64,000 nucleotides of DNA from NIOZ-UU13 sp964417935 (lineage in GTDB: Bacteria > Planctomycetota > Phycisphaerae > Sedimentisphaerales > Anaerobacaceae): the NCBI GenBank assembly GCA_964417935.1, contig CAYQKF010000009.1:1-64000 (forward strand). Reading direction: 5' to 3'. Each line of letters starts with the position of its first letter. Position 1 is the first letter of the stretch. Below the pieces are notes generated by a model. That model saw nothing but the letters and a program-made list of their open reading frames with translations. It was not told the origin of the DNA and did not search any database. Shown in pieces: positions 45,430-54,905 of this stretch. Made by a program: the position numbers and the translations under genes.

Positions 45430-46305
45430 ATGATAAGACGCAAAATAAATACCCTTAAAAGGGAGCTGTACGATAAGAGAATAGCTCCTGCCAACAGCAC
45501 AGTAATAGGAGACAATTTTTGGCGATTAGAAAAATTTCACACATACACAATTCTCGCTGAAGAACATGGTAAAAAAGTGATTTATAAATGTGCAGCTACG
45601 GAGAAGTCAAAGCCGTTTATCAAAAGTATAGCCAAAAATGAAAAATTGAACGCTGAGTACCTCAAAGGACGATTTGATGTTCTGTGTGGCCTACTAGAGA
45701 AGGATCAAATCAAGTATGACTATTTGACTTATCCATCTCTGAAAGATGAGATAATATTCCACATGAGACAGAGACATTATAAGAAAGCAAATGACCTTTT
45801 TGAAAAATACGTCGATAAGATACGCTCATTGAAAACAATTAAAACTACCCCGACGGAATTCCTAAAAAAGTTCGTGAGCAATGCAGTCGCCCATCTGCCC
45901 AAAATAGATTGTCTTACTCGTGGTTTGCTTGATTTAACCCCTGATAATATTCTGATTGATGGAGATCGTTGGATTGCACTTGACAATGAATGGTCATTCG
46001 ATTTTCCCATGCCTGTAATGTTCTTAATATTTCGTGCGATACAAACGTTAGCTGTCGTATCACAGTCTGAGATTCGGAAGGCTGCCAATAAAGCAAATCC
46101 TGTGATAGGTATATTGGCCGGTAGATTGAGGACATACTATGTACCCGTCTCATGGATGAAGTACATAACGTATTACGACGTAAGTTTATGGCGAACGTTC
46201 AAATGGGAGCTGGGTTTCCAGCAGTACGTAACCGGCTCCACTCATATGCAAACTTCAAGAATTAGAAAAAATCCTTGGATACGTACGCGTTTTTTACTTC
46301 GATAA
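45430..46305 (+). CDS. Kinase-like protein of the polysaccharide locus
   Basis: A 291-residue protein with an aminoglycoside-phosphotransferase/lipopolysaccharide-kinase-like core. The catalytic-loop equivalent reads L-D-L-T-P-D-N-I-L-I-D, where kinases have H-x-D-x4-N, so Asp and Asn are kept but the His is Leu. A D-N-E-W-S-F segment takes the place of the DFG-like metal motif. The C-terminus has several Trp-rich helices. It may phosphorylate a sugar, or be a pseudokinase. The ATG at 45430 is preferred over a TTG at 45406; neither has a clear ribosome-binding site. Confidence 0.5.
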   Translation: MIRRKINTLKRELYDKRIAPANSTVIGDNFWRLEKFHTYTILAEEHGKKVIYKCAATEKSKPFIKSIAKNEKLNAEYLKGRFDVLCGLLEKDQIKYDYLTYPSLKDEIIFHMRQRHYKKANDLFEKYVDKIRSLKTIKTTPTEFLKKFVSNAVAHLPKIDCLTRGLLDLTPDNILIDGDRWIALDNEWSFDFPMPVMFLIFRAIQTLAVVSQSEIRKAANKANPVIGILAGRLRTYYVPVSWMKYITYYDVSLWRTFKWELGFQQYVTGSTHMQTSRIRKNPWIRTRFLLR

Positions 46306-46347
46306 AGAATCTACATATATCACGAAGACTGTAGTTAGCTTTTGTAA

Positions 46348-47667
46348 ATGGAAGCGATAACACTTTTTATTGGGATAGCTGCAAGTGCTCTGGTGTTCTG
46401 TCTGCCGCCAGTTTATGGGCTTGTTGTCTATACAGCAGCCCTTGCTTGGTACCCTCAATATCTTTCGGTCCCGGTAGGTACAATTGATTTTACCTTACGT
46501 AGAATGGTGATACTGGCAATATTCGCAAATATGTTCTTGCGAACCAACCTGCCGCGCCAGCTAAAGTTCATATGGCTGGATAAAATCGTGATCATATATT
46601 TCCTTTGTCAAATCGTGTCAGGTGCTTTTACAACTCGCTCGCTAATGCCATTCTTGGAAAACCGTGCTGGTGCAGTTTTTGATATGGTCTTACCTTACTT
46701 CGCCGTACGAATGATAGTAACGAGCAAGAAAGACTACTTGCTGCTACTGAAATCGATTTTAGTAATCGCGGCTCCATTAGCCATAATCGGTTTTTATCAA
46801 TGTATTACGGGAAATAATCCCCTTGGTTTCTTAAAAAAATATCATGCATGGAAGAGTGATGGAATGTATCGGCCAATACTACGACACGGCTTTTACCGTG
46901 CCGATGTAACATTTTCAATGTCAATTATGTACGGTCTGTTTTTTGCTATGTTTGGCCCCGTCTGTGCAGGTCTTCTGCGTACCGTGAGAAAAAATAAAAC
47001 GCTCTGTTGGATAAGCCTCGGATTGATGGGTGCCGGCATTTTTTCATCGATGTCGGGTGGACCAATTCTTGCTGCGCTGTTAGCCATCCCATTTATTCTA
47101 TTCTTCCGATACAGGAAGCATTGGAAAGTAGCGGTGGCAACCATCATACTAATGTGTGGATCAGTGGAAATAATCAGTAATCGGCACTTTTATGATGTTC
47201 TGGGCGGCTTCACTTTTAGTCCCAGAACAGCATGGTATCGCAGCAGATTGATTGACGTGTCCTTATTTGAAGGTGGGATGTCTGGTCATTGGTTAACTGG
47301 GTTTGGTTACAATGTCGACCCAGGCTGGGCTTCCAGAATTGACGGGCGTGACCACACTGATACGGTCAATCATTATTTGCTCGTTTTGCAACGTTTCGGA
47401 TTAGTTGGCTTGCTGCCTTTCCTTACTATGAACGTGGTGGTTATCAAAAAACTTGTTGATGCTTATAAAGCAAGTATCTTAGACTCAGATAAGTGGCTGG
47501 TTTGGTGTTTGTTAGCTGGATTATTCGGGTTGTCGGGTGCTTTTATATCAGTTTCGCTATTTGGTCAGCCTACCACAATTTTCTATATGATGATTGGATT
47601 TGCCGGTGTAATGCCTGCAATCGTTAAAAGAGTAAGTCGTCCGACTTATTTTGTGGCAAATATATGA
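46348..47667 (+). CDS. Wzy/WaaL-like O-antigen polymerase
   Basis: A 439-residue membrane protein with about 11 hydrophobic segments and a large periplasmic loop. The loop contains N-H-Y-L-L-V-L-Q-R-F-G-L-V-G, a histidine pattern typical of Wzy/WaaL polymerases and ligases. It would polymerise repeats flipped by the Wzx-like protein. Its stop overlaps the next glycosyltransferase start (ATGA). Confidence 0.75.
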   Translation: MEAITLFIGIAASALVFCLPPVYGLVVYTAALAWYPQYLSVPVGTIDFTLRRMVILAIFANMFLRTNLPRQLKFIWLDKIVIIYFLCQIVSGAFTTRSLMPFLENRAGAVFDMVLPYFAVRMIVTSKKDYLLLLKSILVIAAPLAIIGFYQCITGNNPLGFLKKYHAWKSDGMYRPILRHGFYRADVTFSMSIMYGLFFAMFGPVCAGLLRTVRKNKTLCWISLGLMGAGIFSSMSGGPILAALLAIPFILFFRYRKHWKVAVATIILMCGSVEIISNRHFYDVLGGFTFSPRTAWYRSRLIDVSLFEGGMSGHWLTGFGYNVDPGWASRIDGRDHTDTVNHYLLVLQRFGLVGLLPFLTMNVVVIKKLVDAYKASILDSDKWLVWCLLAGLFGLSGAFISVSLFGQPTTIFYMMIGFAGVMPAIVKRVSRPTYFVANI

Positions 47668-48623
47668 CCGATCTTTCAGTTATAGTAGTCAGTTGGAACA
47701 CCTGCAGTATCTTGCAGCAATGTTTAAAATCCATTTACAAACAAATCAGAGACATTGTATTTGAAGTCATTGTTATTGATAATGCCTCAACAGACGGTTC
47801 CGTTGAAATGATTCGGTCTGAATTTCCTGGTGTTACCCTTATTGTTAACGATACAAATCGAGGTTTTGCAGCAGCTAACAATCAAGGCATATACGTTGCA
47901 CAAGGTAGGTACATATTGTTACTAAATAGTGACACAATAGTGTTAGACCATGCTAATGATAAAGTGGTTGCTTTTGCGGACGTACATTCGGAAGCTGCGG
48001 TTGTGGGTTGTCGCGTTCTCAACCCCGACCGAACATTGCAGTCGAGTTGCTTTATGTTTCCATCTATATTGAATATGCTGCTTTCAACCACTTACCTGTA
48101 TAAACTCTTCCCAAAGAGCAAATTCTTTGGGCGCGAACGAATGACATGGTGGGACAGAAATGATACCAGAGAAGTAGATGTAGTAACAGGGTGTTTTATG
48201 CTCGTCAGGCGTGAAGCAATAGACCAAGTTGGGATGATGGATGAGCAGTTCTTCATGTACGGCGAAGAAACGGATTGGTGTTACCGATTCAAGCAGGCTG
48301 GCTGGGAAGTTATGTTCACTCCGGCGGGTGAAATTATACATCTTGGTGGCCAGAGTTCAAAGAAGATTGCTACAGAAATGGCTCTACAGTTGCGAGGTAG
48401 TATCCTGCAATTTATCAATAAACATCGGCCTCGGTGGGAATATGTCTTGGCGTGTTTATTTGTGTGGCTGTTTTGTGCGGTTCGAATTCCCTTCTGGTTT
48501 GTGTGTTTTCTCTTCAGCCGACAGGATCGAAAGTATAACTGGAGTCGCATGAAAATCTATGCTATTGGGGCATGGCGAATAATTACAGCCGGCGGCAAGT
48601 CCCTTTGCATGCAGGTAGAATAG
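47664..48623 (+). CDS. Family 2 glycosyltransferase (rhamnosyltransferase-like)
   Basis: A 319-residue GT2 enzyme: V-V-S-W-N-T, D-N-A-S-T-D-G-S, N-S-D-T metal site near residue 95, then F-M-Y-G-E-E-T-D-W-C-Y-R, the acceptor-side motif of rhamnosyltransferase-like members. One C-terminal hydrophobic helix is present. Translationally coupled to the polymerase gene. Confidence 0.82.
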   Translation: MTDLSVIVVSWNTCSILQQCLKSIYKQIRDIVFEVIVIDNASTDGSVEMIRSEFPGVTLIVNDTNRGFAAANNQGIYVAQGRYILLLNSDTIVLDHANDKVVAFADVHSEAAVVGCRVLNPDRTLQSSCFMFPSILNMLLSTTYLYKLFPKSKFFGRERMTWWDRNDTREVDVVTGCFMLVRREAIDQVGMMDEQFFMYGEETDWCYRFKQAGWEVMFTPAGEIIHLGGQSSKKIATEMALQLRGSILQFINKHRPRWEYVLACLFVWLFCAVRIPFWFVCFLFSRQDRKYNWSRMKIYAIGAWRIITAGGKSLCMQVE

Positions 48624-48632
48624 AGATAATCA

Positions 48633-49547
48633 ATGTTGGAGAATAACATAAAATATATCATAATTACCCCCGCTTACAATGAAGCTGCGTATATCGAATG
48701 TACCATCAGAGGCGTATTAGCTCAATCCGTACTTCCATATAAGTGGCTTATAGTCGATGACAACTCGACAGATGATACGGCAAAGATCATTCAGCAGTAT
48801 ACCGCAAAGTACAGGTGGATTCAATACCTATATCGAGCAAAAGAACCCAGCGAGAATTATTATGCCAGTAATGTTCATGCGATTGTGGCAGGTTTTAAAA
48901 AGATCAAGACGATAGAATTTGATTACCTTGCCATTCTTGATGCAGATATCAGTCTGCCAGAGGATTATTATGAGCAGATATTTTACAGGTTCAGGCAAGA
49001 TGAAAGACTGGGGGTAGCATCGGGAGTGTATCAGGATTTGGTTGACGGCAAGTTATATAGAGTGCTGAACGACCGGAGGTCAACTCCAAAAGCTATCCAG
49101 GTTTTTCGGAAGAATTGCTTTGAGCAAATCGGGGGTTACTTACCGCTTAAATATGGGGGTGAAGATACCTGTTCCTGCATTATTGCTCGAATGAATGGCT
49201 GGAAGAGCTGGTCATTTCCTGAACTTTCTGTAGTGCACAATAAGCCAGTAGGAACGGGTCATGCCAGTAATATGTTAAAGGTGCGATTTCGACACGGTTT
49301 GAATGAATATGGACTGGCAACTCATCCACTTTTTATGCTTTTCAAGTCACTGCGGCGATGTATTAAGGAACGACCCATTATATCAGGCGGCATGGCAAGA
49401 ATGATAGGTTTCTTGTATGGTTACTGTTTGAGGGAAAAACGTCAAATACCAGATGAGGTAGTCCTATTTATTCGTAAAGAGCAAATAGGACGCTTGTTTA
49501 ATTTCAATCGAATTCCTGAAGAACATATGGTGTGTATTAAAAAATGA
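48633..49547 (+). CDS. Family 2 glycosyltransferase
   Basis: A 304-residue GT2 enzyme with T-P-A-Y-N-E, V-D-D-N-S-T-D-D-T and the metal site L-D-A-D-I near residue 104. It resembles dolichyl-phosphate-mannose-synthase-like proteins without their membrane tail. Its end overlaps the Alg14-like gene by four bases. Confidence 0.8.
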   Translation: MLENNIKYIIITPAYNEAAYIECTIRGVLAQSVLPYKWLIVDDNSTDDTAKIIQQYTAKYRWIQYLYRAKEPSENYYASNVHAIVAGFKKIKTIEFDYLAILDADISLPEDYYEQIFYRFRQDERLGVASGVYQDLVDGKLYRVLNDRRSTPKAIQVFRKNCFEQIGGYLPLKYGGEDTCSCIIARMNGWKSWSFPELSVVHNKPVGTGHASNMLKVRFRHGLNEYGLATHPLFMLFKSLRRCIKERPIISGGMARMIGFLYGYCLREKRQIPDEVVLFIRKEQIGRLFNFNRIPEEHMVCIKK

Positions 49548-50005
49548 CCGATAAATATACAATCTGCTTGGCTGCTTCGGCAGGAGGGCATTTAACGCAA
49601 CTGCTCAAGCTTGTGGATAGTTGTAAAGGGTATGAAACTTTTTGCATAACAACAACTGAATTTATGAGGGATAAGCTTCGCCGGTATGGTAAGGTTTATG
49701 TCGTTGGGGAATGCAACCGTCAGCATCCTTTATGGGTGATAAAAGTACTGCTGCGATGCATTGCTGTGGTGTTTAAAGCAAGGCCGGATGCGATAATTAG
49801 TACGGGTGCGTCGGTGGGCTGTATGGCGTGTTTCATCAGCAAACTATTAGGTGCAAAGGTTATTTGGGTGGATAGTATCACAAATGTCGATCGTATTTCA
49901 CTTTCAGGAAGAATGGTCAGATATATCTCTGACCTCTTCCTGGTGCAGTGGCCAGAACTTGTAGAGCGGTATGGAAATGTTGAATATGCAGGTGAAGTGA
50001 TATGA
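49544..50005 (+). CDS. Alg14-like glycosyltransferase subunit
   Basis: A 153-residue Alg14/PssD-type protein: A-S-A-G-G-H-L-T-Q near the N-terminus, then G-A-S-V-G-C-M and V-Q-W-P-E-L. Alg14 recruits the catalytic Alg13 partner to the membrane. Its stop overlaps the Alg13-like start (ATGA), matching the usual pair. Confidence 0.85.
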   Translation: MTDKYTICLAASAGGHLTQLLKLVDSCKGYETFCITTTEFMRDKLRRYGKVYVVGECNRQHPLWVIKVLLRCIAVVFKARPDAIISTGASVGCMACFISKLLGAKVIWVDSITNVDRISLSGRMVRYISDLFLVQWPELVERYGNVEYAGEVI

Positions 50006-50499
50006 TTTTTCTGACAGTAGGTACACAATTCCCCTTTGACCGTCTTGTTAAAGCTGTGGATCAAGCCTGTGATGAAAGCCTGGTGGATGATGAAATAATT
50101 GCCCAGACAGGAAAAAGTTCCTACAAGCCCCGTAATTTTGAGGGAACACCATTTTTTGCTAAAGATTTTTTTGATCAGAATTTAGAGAGAGCTACAGCCG
50201 TAATCGGCCATGCTGGTATGGGGATAATATCACTGGCTTTGGACAATAATAAACCATTGCTTGTTATGCCAAGACTCAAAAAATATAACGAAGTGATTAA
50301 TAACCACCAACTTGATATTGCTAAAAGATTTGGAGAGTTACAGCACCTATTGTTTGCATCTGATGAAATAGAATTTCTAGAAAAAATCAAACAATTGAAA
50401 TTGTTTATCCCTCATCCAAGAGAAAATCAGGCTGAAAAGGTATCTGAACGAATAAGAGTATTTTTGCGTTTATTGCGTCAAAATCATGGAGGCGAATAA
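50002..50499 (+). CDS. Alg13-like glycosyltransferase subunit
   Basis: A 165-residue GT28 C-terminal-type protein beginning M-I-F-L-T-V-G-T-Q, with G-H-A-G-M-G-I-I and P-R-L-K-K-Y-N-E-V-I-N-N-H-Q. It is the nucleotide-sugar-binding half of the Alg13/Alg14 enzyme, here probably adding a hexosamine or hexose to the lipid-linked precursor. Confidence 0.85.
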   Translation: MIFLTVGTQFPFDRLVKAVDQACDESLVDDEIIAQTGKSSYKPRNFEGTPFFAKDFFDQNLERATAVIGHAGMGIISLALDNNKPLLVMPRLKKYNEVINNHQLDIAKRFGELQHLLFASDEIEFLEKIKQLKLFIPHPRENQAEKVSERIRVFLRLLRQNHGGE

Positions 50500-50501
50500 A
50501 A

Positions 50502-51152
50502 TTGAGTTTGTTTCGTAAATTGTCTTATATAAGCCGCCAGCGTAAATTGGAGTTATTTAACAGGACTATGAAGCCGAGCGGGCAAATGAAGGTCCTTGAT
50601 ATTGGTGCCGAAATAAACCCTGATGGTGACAGGGGATTACAGCTTATTGATTCCTATCCATGGAAAAACAATCTTTGTGCTGTTAATCTTTCATCTGAAC
50701 ATGTATCCATGATAAAGCAATACTATCCTGAGATTGAGGCAACAGTTGGAGATGCCTGTAAATTACCTTGGCCTGATAAATATTTTGATGTTATTTATAG
50801 TAATGCTGTGATCGAGCATGTAGGTGATTTCGAAAAACAAAAGAAAATGGCATCTGAGATTATGCGTGTAGGCAAACGCTGGTTTGTTACAACTCCAAAC
50901 CGTTGGTACCCGTTTGAGTTTCATTTGCGACTGCCATTTGTCACCTGGCTTCCGTGGCACGGCTACCTCAAGGTTGGTCGGATTATTAGCTACAATCACG
51001 TGCAACAAAAATATTCCTTTGGTGCCAAACGTTCCGGCACCAGACTTCTTTCTGCAAAAGATCTGCAGCGGTGTTTCCCTGCAAGCAAAATAATCAAACA
51101 GCGAGTGACGTTTATGGCAGAAACACTTATTGCCATTGGTGGCGATATATAA
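50502..51152 (+). CDS. Class I SAM-dependent methyltransferase
   Basis: A 216-residue methyltransferase. V-L-D-I-G-A-E binds SAM, V-G-D-A-C-K-L-P and I-E-H-V follow. GGAGG nine bases upstream supports the TTG start at 50502. It may methylate a sugar or the lipid-linked precursor. Its stop is two bases before the truncated nucleotidyltransferase stub. Confidence 0.75.
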   Translation: MSLFRKLSYISRQRKLELFNRTMKPSGQMKVLDIGAEINPDGDRGLQLIDSYPWKNNLCAVNLSSEHVSMIKQYYPEIEATVGDACKLPWPDKYFDVIYSNAVIEHVGDFEKQKKMASEIMRVGKRWFVTTPNRWYPFEFHLRLPFVTWLPWHGYLKVGRIISYNHVQQKYSFGAKRSGTRLLSAKDLQRCFPASKIIKQRVTFMAETLIAIGGDI

Positions 51153-51153
51153 A

Positions 51154-51279
51154 ATGGAATGTGTTATATTAGCAGGTGGATATAGTAATCACGCTTATGC
51201 CGCTGATGTTTGTTGCAAACGTTTAATAAATGTCTATAACAAGCCAATTTACTGTCTCGTTCAATACCTAAAAGAATAA
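51154..51279 (+). pseudogene. Truncated sugar-nucleotidyltransferase stub
   Basis: A 41-codon frame reading E-C-V-I-L-A-G-G-Y, then K-R-L-I-N-V-Y-N-K-P-I. This is the start of an NTP-transferase (G-G-x-G-x-R ... P-x-x-x-x-K-P), ending at TAA. It precedes rfbF by 38 bp and looks like a remnant of a replaced nucleotidyltransferase gene. Confidence 0.5.
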
Positions 51280-51317
51280 CCTTTAAAACGTAAATATAGA
51301 AAAAAGGAGAAGGTATT

Positions 51318-52097
51318 ATGAAAACGGTAATATTATGTGGGGGAAAGGGAAGGCGATTGGACCAGGAAACTGAATTCAAGCCAAAACCGCTTGTCGAAGT
51401 TGGAGGAAAGCCTATCTTGTGGCATATTATGAAAATCTATAGTCACCAGGGTTTTAGAGATTTTATTCTGTGTTTGGGTTACAAGGGAAGTATGATAAAA
51501 GAGTATTTTCTCAACTTGGAGGAAATGTCCAACGATTTTTTATTGGATTTGAGAAACAAGCAGAGAATTAGCTTAAGTAATAAAGATTGTTTGGATGGCA
51601 AGGTATATTTTATTGATACAGGGTTGGAGGCCATGACCGGTGTGAGAATTACCAGGATTAGAAAATATATTGAAGAAGACGAAGAGTTCTTTTTAACATA
51701 TGGTGATGGCCTTGCAGATATCGATTTGAAGAAACTTTACGAGTATCACAAAAAGATGGGCAAAGTAGCAACAATTACTTCAGTTAATCCTGCTTATTGG
51801 TTTGGTTTAGTTGAATTAGAAGATGGAATAGTTAGAAAATTTGATGAAAAGCCTGATATGAAAGATTTAGTCAACGCAGGGTTTATGGTCCTTAGCAGGA
51901 AAATTTTCGATTATTTATCTGAGGACGAAAGTTGTGTTCTGGAACAGGATCCATTAAGAAGATTAGCTCAAGAAGGCCAGTTGGCTGCTTACCATCATAA
52001 GGGTTTTTGGAAACCCATGGATACTCAAAAAGACTTGGATGAACTAAATAGGATTTATAAACAAGGCGCCCCTTGGGAAATTTGGAAAAATGAATAA
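51318..52097 (+). CDS. rfbF: Glucose-1-phosphate cytidylyltransferase
   Basis: A 259-residue RfbF-type enzyme that makes CDP-glucose. Motifs are L-C-G-G-K-G-R-R-L, K-P-K-P-L-V-E-V-G-G-K-P-I-L-W-H and the long C-terminal domain of RfbF. GGAGAAGG lies upstream of the ATG. It overlaps rfbG by eight bases and feeds the CDP-deoxysugar branch. Confidence 0.9.
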   Translation: MKTVILCGGKGRRLDQETEFKPKPLVEVGGKPILWHIMKIYSHQGFRDFILCLGYKGSMIKEYFLNLEEMSNDFLLDLRNKQRISLSNKDCLDGKVYFIDTGLEAMTGVRITRIRKYIEEDEEFFLTYGDGLADIDLKKLYEYHKKMGKVATITSVNPAYWFGLVELEDGIVRKFDEKPDMKDLVNAGFMVLSRKIFDYLSEDESCVLEQDPLRRLAQEGQLAAYHHKGFWKPMDTQKDLDELNRIYKQGAPWEIWKNE

Positions 52098-53061
52098 GGA
52101 ATTCTGGAACAGTAAAAACGTATTGGTTACAGGTGCAGGAGGATTTAAGGGTTCTCATCTGGTTGAAAAATTAAGCGAAACTAATGCAAATATAGTTTCT
52201 CTTATAAGAAGCTGGGATCCGAAGAGTTATTTTGAAGCTCAGGAGCTAAGTAAAAAATCAACTGTTGTCATAGGAGATTTAAAGAATCATAGGAAAATAG
52301 CAGATATTCTTCCTAAGTATGAAATAACAACTATTTTTCATCTTGGGGCGCAACCTATTGTAACGACTGCATTACTCAATCCCTTAGAAACCTTAGAATC
52401 GAATATTATGGGAACTGTTCACATTTTAGAGGCCGCTCGATTATATTCCAAAGTTGGCGAGATTGTTTTTGTTTCAAGTGATAAGGCATATGGGCCCTGC
52501 GATAGCATGCCTTATAAGGAAGATGAAAGATTGCATGGAAAAGCCCCCTATGATGTTTCGAAATCCTGTGCGGATTTAATTTCACAGGTATATGCAAATC
52601 CAGATGTTTATGATATGCCCATTACGATAGCAAGGTGTGCCAATACTTTTGGGCCTGGAGATTTAAATATGAACCGAATTGTTCCTGGGACCATGGAGGC
52701 GATTATAAAAAGCCAACCGCTTCAAGTCAGAAGCGATGGTAACATGATTCGGGAATATATTTATGTCAAAGATTCTATAGATGGGTATATAAGTTTAGCA
52801 GAAAACATAAACAAAACGAGAGGCCAAGCATTTAATTTAGCAAGTAAAAATGTAATGAGTGTTACTGAAATTGTCGATAGAATTTGCAAGGTATTAGATA
52901 GCCATGTTAAAGTGGAAATACTTGATCGGGCAAAGGCTGAGATTACTACACAATACCTGGATGGTTCGAAGATAAAAAATATGATTGGATGGGAACCAAA
53001 GGCTACATTTGAAGAGGCAATCAAGGAAACTTTTGATTGGTACAAACACATATTGAGGTAG
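52090..53061 (+). CDS. rfbG: CDP-glucose 4,6-dehydratase
   Basis: A 323-residue short-chain dehydrogenase: G-A-G-G-F-K-G-S-H binds NAD, S-S-D-K-A-Y-G and Y-D-V-S-K give the catalytic Tyr/Lys, and the fold matches RfbG. It converts CDP-glucose to CDP-4-keto-6-deoxyglucose. No RfbH-type 3-dehydrase is visible nearby, so the product may go to the ThDP enzyme that follows. Confidence 0.9.
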   Translation: MNKEFWNSKNVLVTGAGGFKGSHLVEKLSETNANIVSLIRSWDPKSYFEAQELSKKSTVVIGDLKNHRKIADILPKYEITTIFHLGAQPIVTTALLNPLETLESNIMGTVHILEAARLYSKVGEIVFVSSDKAYGPCDSMPYKEDERLHGKAPYDVSKSCADLISQVYANPDVYDMPITIARCANTFGPGDLNMNRIVPGTMEAIIKSQPLQVRSDGNMIREYIYVKDSIDGYISLAENINKTRGQAFNLASKNVMSVTEIVDRICKVLDSHVKVEILDRAKAEITTQYLDGSKIKNMIGWEPKATFEEAIKETFDWYKHILR

Positions 53062-53081
53062 GTTAGAAAGGTAAGTTAGAA

Positions 53082-54893
53082 ATGGTTAAATTATCGGACT
53101 ACATATTCCTGTTTCTTGCAGCGAAAGGTATTAAACACGCATTTATGCTTCCTGGCGGCGGAGCAATGCACTTGGTTGATTCTCTTGGACGGAGTCAAGA
53201 CATAGAATACCTCTGTCCTCGTCACGAACAGGCTGCATCTATAGCTGCCGAGGGTTACTACCGTGCGTCAAATAGAATTGCGGCGGTCGTTGTCACTACC
53301 GGTCCAGGCGGCACGAATACTCTGACCGGTATTATCGGGCAATGGCTGGATTCAATTCCGTGTATCTATATCTCCGGGCAGTTGAAAAGAAAGATGATAA
53401 TATCAGCACTTCCGAACTTGCGATTAAGACAACTGGGAGACCAAGAAATCAATATAGTCGACATTGTCACACCGGTTACGAAATATGCCATGACAGTAAT
53501 GGAGCCAGAGAGGATCAAATATCATCTCGAAAAAGCTTTCTATTTGGCAACCCACGGCCGTCCCGGCCCTGTATGGCTAGATATGCCTTTAGACATTCAA
53601 GCATCAGAAATTGAACCATCAAAATTGCCCGACTACGACGAAAAGGAAGATAGAATTTCATTTGATACAGACTTGATAAGAAAACAGGTCGGTGAATTAC
53701 TAACTCGAATTAAGAAGGCAGAGAGGCCTGTGCTACTGGCAGGCTATGGCGTGCGGATTGCCGGGGCTGATAAGTTATTTTTGGAATTGGCAGAGAAGCT
53801 CAACGTGCCTGTGCTCACAGCTATTTGTGGACACGATTTGATATGGTCGGACCATCCGTTGTTTTTTGGAAGGCCGGGAATCTGTGGCGATAGGATAGGC
53901 AATATTGTAGTACAAAATAGTGATTTTTTCCTTTCCTTAGGTGCACGGTTAGGAATAAGGCAGGTTAGTTATAACACCGAGGCATTTGCACGGGCCGCTT
54001 ATCGCGCCATAGTGGATATTGACTCGGCGGAGCTGCATAAACCAACTTTGTTTCCGCATATGCGGGTACATGCGGATGCCAGGATGTTCATAGAAGAAAT
54101 GCTGGCTCAAGTTGGCAACGGACAACTCGAAGCCAAGAGACAGTGGCTTGATTGGTGTAGAGAAAGCAAGAGCACTTTGCCGAGTATATTGCAGGATAAC
54201 CCAAGCAATGACGAATATGTAAACTCCTATGTGTTTGCAGATGTCCTGTTTAAACTCTTAAAGCCAGGTTCTCTGGTGGTTACCGGGAACGGAACTGCTT
54301 ATACAGGGACATTTCAGGTTATGAATTTAAAAGAAGATGTTCGTATCTTTACAAACCAGGGATGTGCTTCGATGGGCTATGATATTCCCGCTACTATTGG
54401 TGCGTGTATCGCCAGGAACAAAGGTCAGGTAATTCTTATTACCGGCGATGGCAGTATTCAGATGAATATTCAGGAATTGGGAACAATCGCATTCCATAAG
54501 CTTCCGATCAAGATATTTGTGCTGAATAATGAGGGCTACCTTGCCCAGCGGATTACTCAGGATACATACTTTGAGGGCAGATATACAGGCTCTGATCGCA
54601 AGGATGGAGTTTACTATCCCAACATATCACGTGTTGCAGAGGCGTTTGGTTTGAAAACTGTGAAGCTGGACAACGAAGACAACCTCTCTAACAAGATACA
54701 GCAGGTTTTGGATATGCCAGGACCTGTCTTGTGTGAAGTGCTAATGGATCCTAAACAGACGCTGTATCCAAAACTGTCGTCAGAAACAAAACCGGACGGT
54801 ACTATGGTATCTAAACCATTGGAGGATATGTACCCCTTCCTCCCACGAGATGAATTCAGGAAGCACATGATCATAGAGACTATGAGTATATAA
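53082..54893 (+). CDS. ThDP-dependent acetolactate-synthase-like enzyme
   Basis: A 603-residue three-domain ThDP enzyme. The catalytic Glu is in R-H-E-Q-A-A-S near residue 52; the central domain follows, and the cofactor site is G-D-G-S-I-Q-M-N...L-N-N-E-G-Y near 450-475. In its position after rfbF-rfbG it resembles YerE, which adds a two-carbon unit to a CDP-keto-deoxysugar to make yersiniose. Acetolactate synthase is the alternative; the locus argues against it. GAAAGG precedes the ATG. Confidence 0.78.
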   Translation: MVKLSDYIFLFLAAKGIKHAFMLPGGGAMHLVDSLGRSQDIEYLCPRHEQAASIAAEGYYRASNRIAAVVVTTGPGGTNTLTGIIGQWLDSIPCIYISGQLKRKMIISALPNLRLRQLGDQEINIVDIVTPVTKYAMTVMEPERIKYHLEKAFYLATHGRPGPVWLDMPLDIQASEIEPSKLPDYDEKEDRISFDTDLIRKQVGELLTRIKKAERPVLLAGYGVRIAGADKLFLELAEKLNVPVLTAICGHDLIWSDHPLFFGRPGICGDRIGNIVVQNSDFFLSLGARLGIRQVSYNTEAFARAAYRAIVDIDSAELHKPTLFPHMRVHADARMFIEEMLAQVGNGQLEAKRQWLDWCRESKSTLPSILQDNPSNDEYVNSYVFADVLFKLLKPGSLVVTGNGTAYTGTFQVMNLKEDVRIFTNQGCASMGYDIPATIGACIARNKGQVILITGDGSIQMNIQELGTIAFHKLPIKIFVLNNEGYLAQRITQDTYFEGRYTGSDRKDGVYYPNISRVAEAFGLKTVKLDNEDNLSNKIQQVLDMPGPVLCEVLMDPKQTLYPKLSSETKPDGTMVSKPLEDMYPFLPRDEFRKHMIIETMSI

Positions 54894-54905
54894 GGAATAA
54901 AGATT

